Notes: generated from the letters alone by a model not told the origin. Positions 16,215 to 25,348 are shown, counted from the stretch's first letter. The stretch is DNA of 38,705 bases from Steroidobacter sp. (GCF_016790065.1 NZ_JAEUPY010000165.1:1-38705), one strand, 5' to 3'. Numbers and translations are program-made.

Positions 16215-18212
16215 ATGTCATCCGCCTGTCGCCGGTTAACCACGCTGTCAGGGATCGCGCTGGTCGTGGGCCTGGGCGGTCTCGCCGTCGGCTCATTGCA
16301 GGCCGCCCCTCCGCATCGCCGCCTCAACGACGACGACGCTCAGTGGCAACATTACGGCGGCGATGCCGGTGGCACCCGGCACGCAGTGTCGAGACAAATC
16401 ACACCGCAGAACGTCGAGCAGCTGGAAATCGCCTGGACCTATCGTACCGGCGAACTCGGTGCCGGCTTCGTTCGCGCCGATAAGTTGGCGTTCGAAGCAA
16501 CGCCCATCCTGATCGACGACACGCTGTACCTGAGCACGCCCACCGACATCGTGATCGCGCTGGACGCCGCCACCGGCAAGCATCGTTGGCGGCACGATCC
16601 AAAGATTGCTCGCCACGTGCGCTACGCCGAAGCGACCTCACGAGGCGTGTCGTGGTGGACCGATGAAACGGCTGAAGCAGGCACGCCGTGCGCTCAACGC
16701 ATCGTCATCGGCACGCTGGATGCGAGATTGATTGCGCTCGATGCACGTGATGGCAACCGTTGCGCTGCTTTCGGCACCGACGGCAGCGTCGATCTCACCG
16801 CTGGCGCCCGACCGACTGAACGCGGTCAATATCTGGTCACCTCGCCGCCTGCTATTTATAAAGATCTAGTCGTGGTCGGCTCCGCCATCGGCGACAACCG
16901 CGGCGTGGAGTTGGAACGCGGCATCGTTCGTGCCTTCGACGCTCGCACCGGAGCGCAACGCTGGTCGTGGGATCCGATTCCAGCCACACCGGCCGATGCT
17001 ACCGCGCGCGGCTGGAGTGAAGACTCCGCACGCCGCACCGGCGGCGCCAATGCCTGGTCGATCTTTTCTGTGGATGTCGGCCGCGGTTTGATTTTCGTGC
17101 CCACCGGTTCGGCCAGCCCCGATTTTTTCGGCGGCGAGCGGCCAGGCTTGAACAACTATGCGAATTCGCTGGTGGCGTTGCGTGCCGAGACTGGCGAGGT
17201 GGTGTGGCACCGCCAGCTCATTCATCACGATTTGTGGGACTACGACTTGGCCGCGCAGCCCATGCTGATCGACTTCGAACGCGACGGCAAAGCCATTCCA
17301 GCCGTCGTGCAAGCGACCAAGACCGGCATGCTGTTCGTGTTCGATCGCGAAACCGGCGAGCCGGTGTTCGAAATCGTCGAGCGTCCGGTGCCGCCCTCGA
17401 ACGTGCCGGGCGAGTTGGCTTCGCCTACGCAACCGTTTCCAGCGACACCCGCACTGGTGTCGCACGCAGCGATCACGCCGCAGGATGCATGGGGCCTGAC
17501 AGTGATCGACCGGGCCCGCTGTCGCGAGCTCATCGGTAAATATCGCTCGGAAGGTTTGTTCACACCGCCCAGCCTGCAAGGGACCATTCTGTCACCGAGT
17601 TTCGTCGGCGGCGTGAACTGGGGCAGCCTGGCTTTCGATCCTGAACGCCAGCTCATCCTGGCGGCGGTCAATCATTTACCTATGGTGGCCACGCTGGTGC
17701 CGCGCGCCGGTTTTGAAACAATGCGCAAGTCGGGCAGTTATAAGGACTCGGAGTTCGCCCAGCAGACCGGCACGCCGTATGGCATGAGGCGCGAAATGCT
17801 GGCCTCGCCGCTCGGCTTGCCCTGCACAGCGCCGCCCTGGGGTTCGCTGGCCGCAGTGGATTTGCGCCGCAATGCCATTCGCTGGCAGGTGGTGTTAGGG
17901 TCGACGCGCGATCGCACGCCTTGGTTCGTGCCGTCGCGAACCATAGGCATGCCCAATATGGGGGGGCCACTTGTGACCGCGGGCGGACTGGTCTTTATCG
18001 GCGCGGCCACCGACAATTACCTGCGCGCCTTCGATATCGCAACCGGTAGCGAACTGTGGAAAGGCCGGTTGCCGGCCGGCGGTCAGGCGACGCCGATGAG
18101 CTACGAGCTCGGCGGGCGCCAGTTTGTAGTGATTGCCGCCGGGGGCCATGGCGGACTGAAGACCAAGCAAGGCGACTACGTCATCGCCTTCGCTCTGCCG
18201 CCGGCGAGCTGA
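16215..18212 (+). CDS. PQQ-dependent dehydrogenase, glucose-dehydrogenase-like (periplasmic)
   Basis: A 665-residue quinoprotein with a signal peptide ending near QAA (residue 31). It has propeller repeats from DAQWQHYGGDAGGTRHA onward, and the segment TGSASPDFFGGERPGLNNYA with VWHRQLIHHDLWDYDLAAQP corresponds closely to the middle of Escherichia coli Gcd (which has TPDQWGG and HHDLWDMDLPAQP). The end, GGHGGLKTKQGDYVIAFALP, also matches Gcd. Unlike Gcd it lacks the five N-terminal membrane helices, so it should be soluble or peripherally bound in the periplasm and pass electrons to ubiquinone or a cytochrome. The substrate could be glucose, another aldose or a polyol. No PQQ biosynthesis gene is in the window. 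The downstream TonB-dependent receptor, 26 bp away, is likely in the same transcript. Confidence 0.93.
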   Translation: MSSACRRLTTLSGIALVVGLGGLAVGSLQAAPPHRRLNDDDAQWQHYGGDAGGTRHAVSRQITPQNVEQLEIAWTYRTGELGAGFVRADKLAFEATPILIDDTLYLSTPTDIVIALDAATGKHRWRHDPKIARHVRYAEATSRGVSWWTDETAEAGTPCAQRIVIGTLDARLIALDARDGNRCAAFGTDGSVDLTAGARPTERGQYLVTSPPAIYKDLVVVGSAIGDNRGVELERGIVRAFDARTGAQRWSWDPIPATPADATARGWSEDSARRTGGANAWSIFSVDVGRGLIFVPTGSASPDFFGGERPGLNNYANSLVALRAETGEVVWHRQLIHHDLWDYDLAAQPMLIDFERDGKAIPAVVQATKTGMLFVFDRETGEPVFEIVERPVPPSNVPGELASPTQPFPATPALVSHAAITPQDAWGLTVIDRARCRELIGKYRSEGLFTPPSLQGTILSPSFVGGVNWGSLAFDPERQLILAAVNHLPMVATLVPRAGFETMRKSGSYKDSEFAQQTGTPYGMRREMLASPLGLPCTAPPWGSLAAVDLRRNAIRWQVVLGSTRDRTPWFVPSRTIGMPNMGGPLVTAGGLVFIGAATDNYLRAFDIATGSELWKGRLPAGGQATPMSYELGGRQFVVIAAGGHGGLKTKQGDYVIAFALPPAS

Positions 18213-18238
18213 CGACGATTCAACAACAGGTTCTCATT

Positions 18239-20347
18239 ATGCGTGGCCTTGTGCGTGATTGGGCTTTCGGTTCGACAGCGCTGCTGAGTTGCTCGGCGTT
18301 GTGTTTCTCTGCCGCTCAAGCGGCCGAGCGCGGCGAGAGCAATCGTGTCGAAGAAGTCGTCGTCACCGGCACGCGCCAGGCAGAGCAGTTGCGCGATTTC
18401 GCCGGCAGCATTTCGCTGGTCAAAAGCGATGACGTGAAAGTGGTCGGCGCCACGCATCACAGCGAAATCATGAATCGTGCGCCCGGCACCATGATCCAAC
18501 GCAATAGCGGCCAGGAAAGTCTGACGGCGATTCGCTCGCCGGTATTGAGCGGCCCCGGCTCGTGCGGTGTGTTCTTGTTCCTCGAGAACAGCGTGCCGAT
18601 TCGGCCCACCGGTTTTTGTAACGTGAACGAGTTGTTCGAGGTCAATAGCGAACAAGCCGGTGCGATCGAAGTGCTGCGCGGACCGGCCGGCGTGATTTAC
18701 GGCTCGGGCGCGATGCATGGCGCAATCAATGTCATTGCCAGCGAGCCCGGCGATTTGCCGGCGCGCAGCCTGGGACTCGAAGGCGGGCCGGATGACTACT
18801 ACCGCGCCAAACTCGGCTTGAGCCACAAGAGCGAAGCCACCGACATCGGCGGCACGGTGGTCGCCGGTCATGACGGCGGCTGGCGCGACAGCTCCGGTCT
18901 GGAAGAACAAAAGTTGAACATCGGGCTCACGCATCGTCGTGGCGATGCGCTGCTCGGCTTGAATCTGGCCGCCACTAACTTGCAACAGGAAACCGCTGGC
19001 TTCATTCAAGGCTTCAACTCGTATCGCAACGAATCCATTGCACGCTCCAATCCCAATCCCGAAGCGTACCGTGATGCGTACGCAGTGAGATTGACGGGAC
19101 GTTACGAGCAACCGTTGAACGAGCGCACGCATCTCGCTGTGCGCCCGTACGTGCGCTACTCACGCATGGACTTCCTGCAACACTTCCTGGTCGGCAAACC
19201 TCTTGAACAGAATGGCCAGGAGTCGATGGGCGTGTTGACGTCGCTCGATTTCACGGTATTCAACAACACACGCTTGCTCACCGGCCTCGATGTCGAATTC
19301 GCACAAGGTTTCTTGAAAGAAACCCAGCCGGGCCCAGCCACCGACGGTGCACCGGCGGCTAATGCGATTCGGCCCGCGGGCAAACATTACGATTACCAAG
19401 TCGATAGTCGCGTCGCTGCCGTCTACGGCCAGATCGAGCAGCCGTTCGCGCAGCGCTGGAAAGCTATCGGCGGCGCGCGCTTCGAGTACGTCGACTACGA
19501 GTACGACAACAAGATGATCAACGGCAACACGGCCGAGAACGGCAGCACGTGCGGCACGGCCGGCTGTTTGTTCAATCGTCCCGCCGAGCGTAGCGACGAC
19601 TTCAGTAACGTGACGGCCAAACTCGGCCTCAGCTACGAAGTCACCGACGATCACACGATCTACGCCACCGCCACTCGCGGTTACCGCGCGCCGGATACCA
19701 GCGAGCTGTATCGACTGCAGCGCCAGCAATCGGTGGCGGACCTGGATTCCGAGCGGCTCGACAGCGTCGAACTCGGCGGCCGCGGCGTCTTCGGGCCGCT
19801 GAGCTATTCGCTCGCCGTGTTCAAGATGAAAAAGGACAATGTGATATTCCGCGACTCGAGCGCGTTCAACGTGAGCGACGGCCGCACCGATCACGAAGGT
19901 GTCGAATATGAATTCGCGTGGGCGCCTTTCGAAACCTTGTCGCTAGCGCTCGCCGGCACCTATGCCGAGCACACGTATGATTTCAATCGGGTCATCGAGC
20001 AAGGCGAGACCATCGTCGCCGGCCGCGACGTGGACACCGCGCCTCGTCACATCAATACGGCGCGTTTGAATTGGAATTTCCTGCCGTCGACGGCGGCGGA
20101 GTTGGAATGGGTGTCCGTCGGTCGCTACTTCGTCGATGCCGCCAATGCCAATGAGTATGGCGGCCACGACTTGCTGAACCTGCGTGTCAGCTGGCACGCC
20201 AACGACAACTGGCGCACCATCCTTCGTCTGAACAATGTCACCGACCGCGCCTACGCCGACCGCGCTGACTTTGCCTTCGGCAATTATCGTTACTTCCCGG
20301 GCCGCGGCCGAACCTTGTTCGTCGAAGTGCGCTACGAGACCGACTGA
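18239..20347 (+). CDS. TonB-dependent outer-membrane receptor
   Basis: A 702-residue receptor. The signal peptide ends near SAAQA (residue 28), followed by a TonB-box-like segment VEEVVVTGTRQ. The plug domain carries VEVLRGP-type sequence (IEVLRGPAGVIYGSGAMHGA) and two Cys (GSCGVFLF and GFCNVNEL) that could form a disulfide. A 22-strand barrel follows, with typical pieces such as YATATRGYRAPDTSELYR, and an end LRLNNVTDRAYADRADFAFG. The ATG at 18239 is chosen because the signal peptide starts there; earlier codons overlap the dehydrogenase gene out of frame. Position directly after a quinoprotein dehydrogenase suggests uptake of either the enzyme's substrate or PQQ itself, as E. coli PqqU (YncD) does. 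Both are inference. Confidence 0.94.
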   Translation: MRGLVRDWAFGSTALLSCSALCFSAAQAAERGESNRVEEVVVTGTRQAEQLRDFAGSISLVKSDDVKVVGATHHSEIMNRAPGTMIQRNSGQESLTAIRSPVLSGPGSCGVFLFLENSVPIRPTGFCNVNELFEVNSEQAGAIEVLRGPAGVIYGSGAMHGAINVIASEPGDLPARSLGLEGGPDDYYRAKLGLSHKSEATDIGGTVVAGHDGGWRDSSGLEEQKLNIGLTHRRGDALLGLNLAATNLQQETAGFIQGFNSYRNESIARSNPNPEAYRDAYAVRLTGRYEQPLNERTHLAVRPYVRYSRMDFLQHFLVGKPLEQNGQESMGVLTSLDFTVFNNTRLLTGLDVEFAQGFLKETQPGPATDGAPAANAIRPAGKHYDYQVDSRVAAVYGQIEQPFAQRWKAIGGARFEYVDYEYDNKMINGNTAENGSTCGTAGCLFNRPAERSDDFSNVTAKLGLSYEVTDDHTIYATATRGYRAPDTSELYRLQRQQSVADLDSERLDSVELGGRGVFGPLSYSLAVFKMKKDNVIFRDSSAFNVSDGRTDHEGVEYEFAWAPFETLSLALAGTYAEHTYDFNRVIEQGETIVAGRDVDTAPRHINTARLNWNFLPSTAAELEWVSVGRYFVDAANANEYGGHDLLNLRVSWHANDNWRTILRLNNVTDRAYADRADFAFGNYRYFPGRGRTLFVEVRYETD

Positions 20348-20928
20348 TCGCCGAGACAGAACACTCGCTTCAGGTCCACGGAAACATCCAGTGAGGGCAA
20401 CGCAAGCCTGCCGGTGGCGGGCAGCGTCGTCCTTTCCATGTACGCGCCGCCCAGCGGCGCGCGGTAGCACGAGAACTCTCGAACGCCCAGATCCACCAGC
20501 CACACTTCCGGCACGCCGTAGGCGGCATACAACGGCAGTTTGATTTCGCGGTCGTACATCCAGGTGCTGTCGCTCACTTCGATGACTAACAAAGTGTCGC
20601 GCGCCGTTGGATGCGCCTCGCTGTAGTGGTCATACCGCGAATGCAACAACATCAGATCGGGCATGGGCTCGGTGCGGCTGCTCAGCCGCAGCGGCGATTG
20701 TTGAAATAACGTAGCTCGTTCGCCAACCGACTTGGCCAGTTGCGAATGCAACCAGGCCACGGTGGCCGAGTGTCGACATCCTATCGGCGGCATATCGCAG
20801 ATCTCTCCTTCGATCAGCTCGGTTCGCGCATCCGGTGCGAGCAAGCCCACTTCGGCCATGCGGTAATACTGCTCGACCGAGAATTGGTACGAGCTATAGT
20901 GCTTGTCGCTGTTTGCGTTGGTAGCCAT
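20332..20928 (-). CDS. Uma2 family protein (DUF820, predicted PD-(D/E)XK nuclease fold)
   Basis: A 198-residue protein with the Uma2 pattern: YYRMAEVGLLAPDARTELIE near the start, IGCRHSATVAWLHSQLA, PMPDLMLL with the metal-binding Asp, LLVIEVSDSTWMYDREIKLP with Glu and Lys of the nuclease-like core, and YGVPEVWLVDL. The family is abundant in cyanobacteria and some other bacteria, is predicted to have a restriction-endonuclease fold, and lacks a clear role. The gene overlaps the 3' end of the convergent receptor gene by 16 bp. It has no partner gene that would suggest a restriction or toxin system. Confidence 0.88.
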   Translation of the reverse strand: MATNANSDKHYSSYQFSVEQYYRMAEVGLLAPDARTELIEGEICDMPPIGCRHSATVAWLHSQLAKSVGERATLFQQSPLRLSSRTEPMPDLMLLHSRYDHYSEAHPTARDTLLVIEVSDSTWMYDREIKLPLYAAYGVPEVWLVDLGVREFSCYRAPLGGAYMERTTLPATGRLALPSLDVSVDLKRVFCLGDQSVS

Positions 20929-21054
20929 GGTGCTGAAACCTTACCAGCGTCGCGAGGGTGAGATTCGGCGCGATAGTTGGGCGACTCGCCTAGAAAATCA
21001 ACAACTATTCGGCCTGAAACAGGCTAGGCGGCAATATTCGCTCCGCGGGATTTA

Positions 21055-21070
21055 CGCGCATCGATGCGCG
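21055..21070. repeat. 16-bp perfect palindrome
   Basis: CGCGCATCGATGCGCG reads the same on both strands. It lies between the divergent end of the DUF1501 operon and the Uma2 start, just beyond the terminator. Being a perfect dyad without a loop, it looks more like a protein-binding site than an RNA hairpin, although such GC-rich dyads also arise by chance. Confidence 0.4.
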
Positions 21071-21091
21071 CGCGTAACACGCGGAAAGAAA

Positions 21092-21115
21092 CAGGCCCGG
21101 CGAGAGCCGGGCCTG
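21092..21115 (-). terminator. Intrinsic terminator of the DUF1501 operon
   Basis: A 10-bp perfect GC-rich stem, CAGGCCCGGC and GCCGGGCCTG, with a 4-nt loop. On the minus strand it is followed by TTTCTTT. It lies 29 bp after the DUF1501 stop, where the leftward three-gene transcript should end. Confidence 0.85.
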
Positions 21116-21143
21116 AGGAGTTACAGCGCGAACAAGCAGGAGT

Positions 21144-22733
21144 TCAGACGGGACCGGTGACCACTTGATTGAAAGCAATCAGGCCGTCCAGCGAAGCACC
21201 GGTGCCCAGCGAATTGCCGAACAGACCGTTGAACGAACTTTGTTCGCCGTGCAGCGCCATGTAATTCAGGATCACGGTCTGCACCAGCAAGTTGACGTTG
21301 TTGGCAGCCGGGCTGCTGCTGGTCACCACGTCGCCACCGGCGCTGTAGTAACCGATCTGCTGATGACGGGCCGCTGCCGGCGTGCCATCGCCGATCAACG
21401 TCGGCCGTCCCATCGGGCTATACACGAGGAAGAACGACGCAGCGGTCTGCTGGTTGTCGCCGGTCCACTGGCCCTTGCCGCGGCCGCCGGTGGAATCGTC
21501 GATCATGCCGTTGGACGACAGCGAGCCGTCGCTGAATACATAAATCATCACCGGCTTGCCGTTCAACGCGGCGTATTCCAAACAAGCGCCGATACAACGG
21601 CCGGCACGCAAGTCGCGCGCTTCGCCGGTGGCGCGTTCGCCAGTGTGATAGTCGAAGCCGCCCATGCTGATGGTACCGGCGCCGGCGTTGCCGTCGATCA
21701 CCAGCTTCATCACCGACGCAGTCTTCTGGAACTCGCCGTCGCCGCCGAAGTTGGCGCCGCCAAACAATGTTTGAATGCGCGGATCCAGCGACGGATTGAG
21801 CGAGGCTGGATTACTGAATGTTTCCACCGTATCGGCGGTCTTCAGATAGGCGCACTGAAAGCGTTTCTTGGTATCGGCATCGTCCACGCCCAAGCCAGTG
21901 TCGACGTGCGCGAGCTTGCGACCGCTGACCTTGTACATGGTCTCCAGCGTCTGCACGGTGTCGGAGACGCTCAGGATGTTGGCGACTTCGCCGGTGTCGA
22001 CCAGACCGGTCACGTCGCTGACTCGATCGATCTTGGTGGGCCGGTTGGCCGGATCGATCATCATGGCCGGCGCCATCGAGTTGCCGCCCGACTCGGAGTT
22101 CTGCGAACCGATCAAGGTCAGCAACTCGCCTTTGGCACCGGCGCCGAGCGGGCCGGCCTTGGCAATGCCGTACATGGGATTGTGAGGATTGTTGCCCGTG
22201 TCATTCTCGGAACGCGCGGCAATCACGGCGCCGTTGGTCATGGCGCGCGTGGTCGGCGAAGTTTTTTCGAGCATGCCGCGCAGGAACGCGCTGTCGGCAT
22301 GAAACGCCAGACCGAATTCGGTGTTGATGAAGTTGGTGGTGGCATTGTTGGGCAGCATGTTGCCCGGCAAGCCCAGCTTGGAATAACCCTGCGTGCTCAG
22401 GAAGTCGAGCTGGCCGCCCTGCTGTCCCACCAACACGTTCGAGCCGGCGATGTTGGCGCCACCGGCCAGATCGAAACAGATGAAAGGAATCTTGCCGCGA
22501 CCGCCGGTGATACCGCAGGCCGCCTTGTCGACGGTCTCCAGCGTGCCGGTCAGTGCCGAAGCACGACGAGGCGTCATCATGCTCATGGCGGCGGGCACGA
22601 CTACCGTAGCGGCACCGGTCGTGAAGCCTTGCGCGAGGAAGTCGCGCCGAGTCACCGGCTTCTTGTGCGATCCGTGCTTGAGCGGCTCGTTCAGGCCGAG
22701 GGCACGCTTGCGTTGTGACTTGATGATGAACAT
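21144..22733 (-). CDS. Tat-exported DUF1501 family protein
   Basis: A 529-residue protein. A twin-arginine signal (VTRRDFLAQGFTTGAATVVV) occupies residues about 27-50. The body has DUF1501 features: FICFDLAGGANIAGSNVLVG, a central MGGFDYHTG with metal-binding-like Asp and His, AGRCIGACLEYAALNGKPVM, and a late IGDGTPAAARHQQIGYYSAG. The family belongs to the alkaline phosphatase/sulfatase-like fold, but no reaction is established. Tat export suggests it folds or loads a metal in the cytoplasm first. The start has TAAGAGG about 9 nt upstream, inside the 12-bp gap after the diheme lipoprotein gene, so it is the third gene of that operon. DUF1501 proteins are often encoded next to DUF1800 or haem-containing DUF1549-type partners; here the partners are two CXXCH proteins. 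Confidence 0.88.
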   Translation of the reverse strand: MFIIKSQRKRALGLNEPLKHGSHKKPVTRRDFLAQGFTTGAATVVVPAAMSMMTPRRASALTGTLETVDKAACGITGGRGKIPFICFDLAGGANIAGSNVLVGQQGGQLDFLSTQGYSKLGLPGNMLPNNATTNFINTEFGLAFHADSAFLRGMLEKTSPTTRAMTNGAVIAARSENDTGNNPHNPMYGIAKAGPLGAGAKGELLTLIGSQNSESGGNSMAPAMMIDPANRPTKIDRVSDVTGLVDTGEVANILSVSDTVQTLETMYKVSGRKLAHVDTGLGVDDADTKKRFQCAYLKTADTVETFSNPASLNPSLDPRIQTLFGGANFGGDGEFQKTASVMKLVIDGNAGAGTISMGGFDYHTGERATGEARDLRAGRCIGACLEYAALNGKPVMIYVFSDGSLSSNGMIDDSTGGRGKGQWTGDNQQTAASFFLVYSPMGRPTLIGDGTPAAARHQQIGYYSAGGDVVTSSSPAANNVNLLVQTVILNYMALHGEQSSFNGLFGNSLGTGASLDGLIAFNQVVTGPV

Positions 22734-22745
22734 GCCAATTGCCTC

Positions 22746-25334
22746 TTACTGAACCAGGGTCGCCGCGTTGCCGAGCGCGGCACCGCAAGCAGCCTTGATG
22801 ACTTCGACGGTGCGGTTGACGTTGGTCGACGGATTGACCACGCCGCAAGCTCGATTGCGGGGCAGCGCCGGATCGGCCGGCAGCGCCGGGTTACACAACG
22901 ACTCGAGCAGATCGCCCATGTCGGTGGCGAACTCGGTGCTGTCAGGCTGCGAGGTCGCGGTGCCCACCGTCTTGCTGTACAGCTGATCGATCACGGCCTG
23001 ACCGTTCGAATCGACTGCGCTGTAGTTACCCACGGTCAGCGGCGCCGAGTAGTTCACGCCCGAGAAGAACGCGTCACGCAGCGTCGGCGTATCCATCATC
23101 ACGTTGCAGTACTGCAGCGCCAGTTGCGCCAGCGAAGTCTGATGCGACGACAAGTAACCTTCGATGTCGTTCACCGCCGGCAGCGACTGACGCACATTGG
23201 CGTACGTAGCCTTGACCCGATCGTTGTTGGCCGACACGCCCGTGATCGACGCCATGGTGGCGTTGATGGCATCGAACAACTTCACACCGATATCGGAAGT
23301 GGTGCCGCCGAGCACCGGCGCCGGCGTCACACCTTGCACGTACCCGGTACACGCATTGGACACCGAGCCGAGCTGGTCGAAGCACAGGAAGAACTGATCC
23401 GACATCGGGCCCTGCTCCACCGGAATGATGGTGCCCACCGAGGACAGCAGCTGGCCGGTCGCGGCCGCGTACTGCGAGTCGCTGATATTCATATCCAGCA
23501 GTCGATACGCCTGGCCGACGTGCGCCTCGGCGCCGTTCACACCGATGCGCATGCTCTTCAGCGCAATGGTGCCCGGCATCGCGGTGGCATCCAGGCTGAT
23601 GAACTTGGGATGGTTGAACAGATAGCTGTAACTGTCGTACTGCGTGGCCTCGAACATGATGTAGGCCTTGGGCACATTGACCAGGTGCGATACGCCGAAC
23701 AGCAGGAAGAACTTCTCGCCGACGCCGACTTCGAAGTTTTGCTGGATCTGTTGCAGAGTCAGCGCGCGGTTGTGAATGGCAACCAGGCGTACCACGCCCT
23801 GCCACTGACGATTACCGCTGGTCTCGTTGCCGAGCAGGAATGCAAAGCTGTTGTCCCACGAACTCAGGCTGCCCCCGCCGGAGCTGTCGACGTTGCCGGT
23901 GAACTGACCGTTCACATACAAGCGACGGCCGTTGACCGGATCGAAGGTCGCGACCACGTGCTGCAAGGAAGCCTGCAGGACTTCGTCGGCATCCGCGGTT
24001 CGCAGCTTGGGCGCGCCATTACCGTCGGTGGACGAGCTGCGGTTGGAGAACTCGTAGTTGTACAAGTTCTGGCCGAGCGTGAAGTTACGGGTCTCGGTGC
24101 TACCGGAGTAGCTGACGATAGGCGTGTTCTCCTGCGTCACGTTACCGGGCACCACCCACGCTTCGATGGAATATTCGCCGCTGGCGGTGATCAGGTCGTG
24201 GAACTTACGGCTGGCCGTGGTCGACGCCTTGGCGCGGCCGCTGCGGATGTTGATACCCCAACCGCCGACCCAATCGATGCCGGCCGACAATTCCAGATCG
24301 GCCGTGGGCGCGACACCGCTGGTGTCGAACGCGACGCCGCCGCTGCCGGTCTTGAATTCATACAACGCGATCAGGTTGGCTTCGTAACGATTGCCGCCGC
24401 TGGCCACGGTGCCGTCGTACAACGTCAGCGCCTTGCTGAGCGTGCCCGGCGGAGTCGGATCGACCGGAATCGAATTGGCCAGCGCCTGGATGGCGGCCTG
24501 CAGAGCAGCTGCGTCGGCCGAGCAGTCGGTGGTCCAGCAGTTGTGACGTTCGCGACCGACGCGGACCACAAAGCGTGACTGGGACGCGTCGTTCAGATTG
24601 ATCTTGGGAATCGCCGCCAGATACGCATCGGTGTACACCGACGAGCTGGTGTTGATGGGCGCGCCCGGCGCACCACCCGCGGCGAAGAACGGCGACTGCG
24701 CCGTGGCCGAGTCGGACTGGTGACAGCTCGAGCAGTTCGCATCGAGGATGTCGTACACCGGCTTGAACGCAGTCGGCACGGTGAACGAGTTGTTACCGTC
24801 CGGCACCGGGAAGCGCTTGCTCGCGCCCGGATCCACCGGCGTCGGCTCGATCAGCTCGATCTGTTTACCGCCGGCGCCGGTGGCGCCGACCCAATTGGTG
24901 ATCCAGCGAGTCAGGTCGCTAGCGCAAGCCGCAGCGTCGCCGCGCCAGCAGTTGTGACCGCCAGCTACCTTGGTGACCAGCAGCGACTGCGACGGGTTGT
25001 CGCGATTCACGATGCCCGCAGCCTGCTGATAAGCCTGGTTCACATCGTCGCTACGCGCGAACGACGGTGCCTGGCCGGTGGCGTTGTGACAGGCGCCGCA
25101 ACGATCGGTGCCGCGGATATTGGTCCAGAATTCGTTACGGAACGCCTGGATGTCGTCGTTGGCGGCGGCCGGACCGACATAGGACGGGCCCGCGGTCGGG
25201 GTGGCCGGCACCGGATTCTGTTCGGTGCTGGTGCCGCCGCTACAACCGGCGAGCGCCAACGTGCCGAGTACAGCCAGCGCCGCAGCTCGGAACATATTCA
25301 GACGCGTCATGCTCTGGATGCTCTTGTTACTCAT
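22746..25334 (-). CDS. Diheme c-type lipoprotein with a LamG-like domain
   Basis: An 862-residue protein with a lipoprotein signal ending in the lipobox LAGC (Cys31). Two haem-binding domains follow: CGACH (79-83) and CSSCH (201-205), each followed by a conserved HNCW motif (127-130 and 264-267) and a further Cys, so the unit looks duplicated. Residues about 330-540 resemble a LamG/concanavalin domain (GEYSIEAWVVPGNV, QHVVATFDPVNGRRLYVNGQ). The last 300 residues are unique to me, with four or more Cys (CFDQLGSVSNAC, YCNVMMDTP, LCNPALP). It should be anchored facing the periplasm or cell surface and carry electrons or bind a surface ligand. The start at 25334 lies 14 bp after the upstream gene and has GAGG about 12 nt before it. 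Confidence 0.85.
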   Translation of the reverse strand: MSNKSIQSMTRLNMFRAAALAVLGTLALAGCSGGTSTEQNPVPATPTAGPSYVGPAAANDDIQAFRNEFWTNIRGTDRCGACHNATGQAPSFARSDDVNQAYQQAAGIVNRDNPSQSLLVTKVAGGHNCWRGDAAACASDLTRWITNWVGATGAGGKQIELIEPTPVDPGASKRFPVPDGNNSFTVPTAFKPVYDILDANCSSCHQSDSATAQSPFFAAGGAPGAPINTSSSVYTDAYLAAIPKINLNDASQSRFVVRVGRERHNCWTTDCSADAAALQAAIQALANSIPVDPTPPGTLSKALTLYDGTVASGGNRYEANLIALYEFKTGSGGVAFDTSGVAPTADLELSAGIDWVGGWGINIRSGRAKASTTASRKFHDLITASGEYSIEAWVVPGNVTQENTPIVSYSGSTETRNFTLGQNLYNYEFSNRSSSTDGNGAPKLRTADADEVLQASLQHVVATFDPVNGRRLYVNGQFTGNVDSSGGGSLSSWDNSFAFLLGNETSGNRQWQGVVRLVAIHNRALTLQQIQQNFEVGVGEKFFLLFGVSHLVNVPKAYIMFEATQYDSYSYLFNHPKFISLDATAMPGTIALKSMRIGVNGAEAHVGQAYRLLDMNISDSQYAAATGQLLSSVGTIIPVEQGPMSDQFFLCFDQLGSVSNACTGYVQGVTPAPVLGGTTSDIGVKLFDAINATMASITGVSANNDRVKATYANVRQSLPAVNDIEGYLSSHQTSLAQLALQYCNVMMDTPTLRDAFFSGVNYSAPLTVGNYSAVDSNGQAVIDQLYSKTVGTATSQPDSTEFATDMGDLLESLCNPALPADPALPRNRACGVVNPSTNVNRTVEVIKAACGAALGNAATLVQ

Positions 25335-25348
25335 GGCGATGGTCGACC

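Noticed and set aside
21165-22718. A 517-codon plus-strand frame opposite the DUF1501 gene
   Set aside because: No recognisable motif and repetitive Gly/Ala/His content. The minus-strand product has a Tat signal and family motifs.
23124-24578. A 484-codon plus-strand frame opposite the LamG diheme gene
   Set aside because: Shadow of a GC-rich gene; the minus-strand protein has two CXXCH domains and a lipobox.
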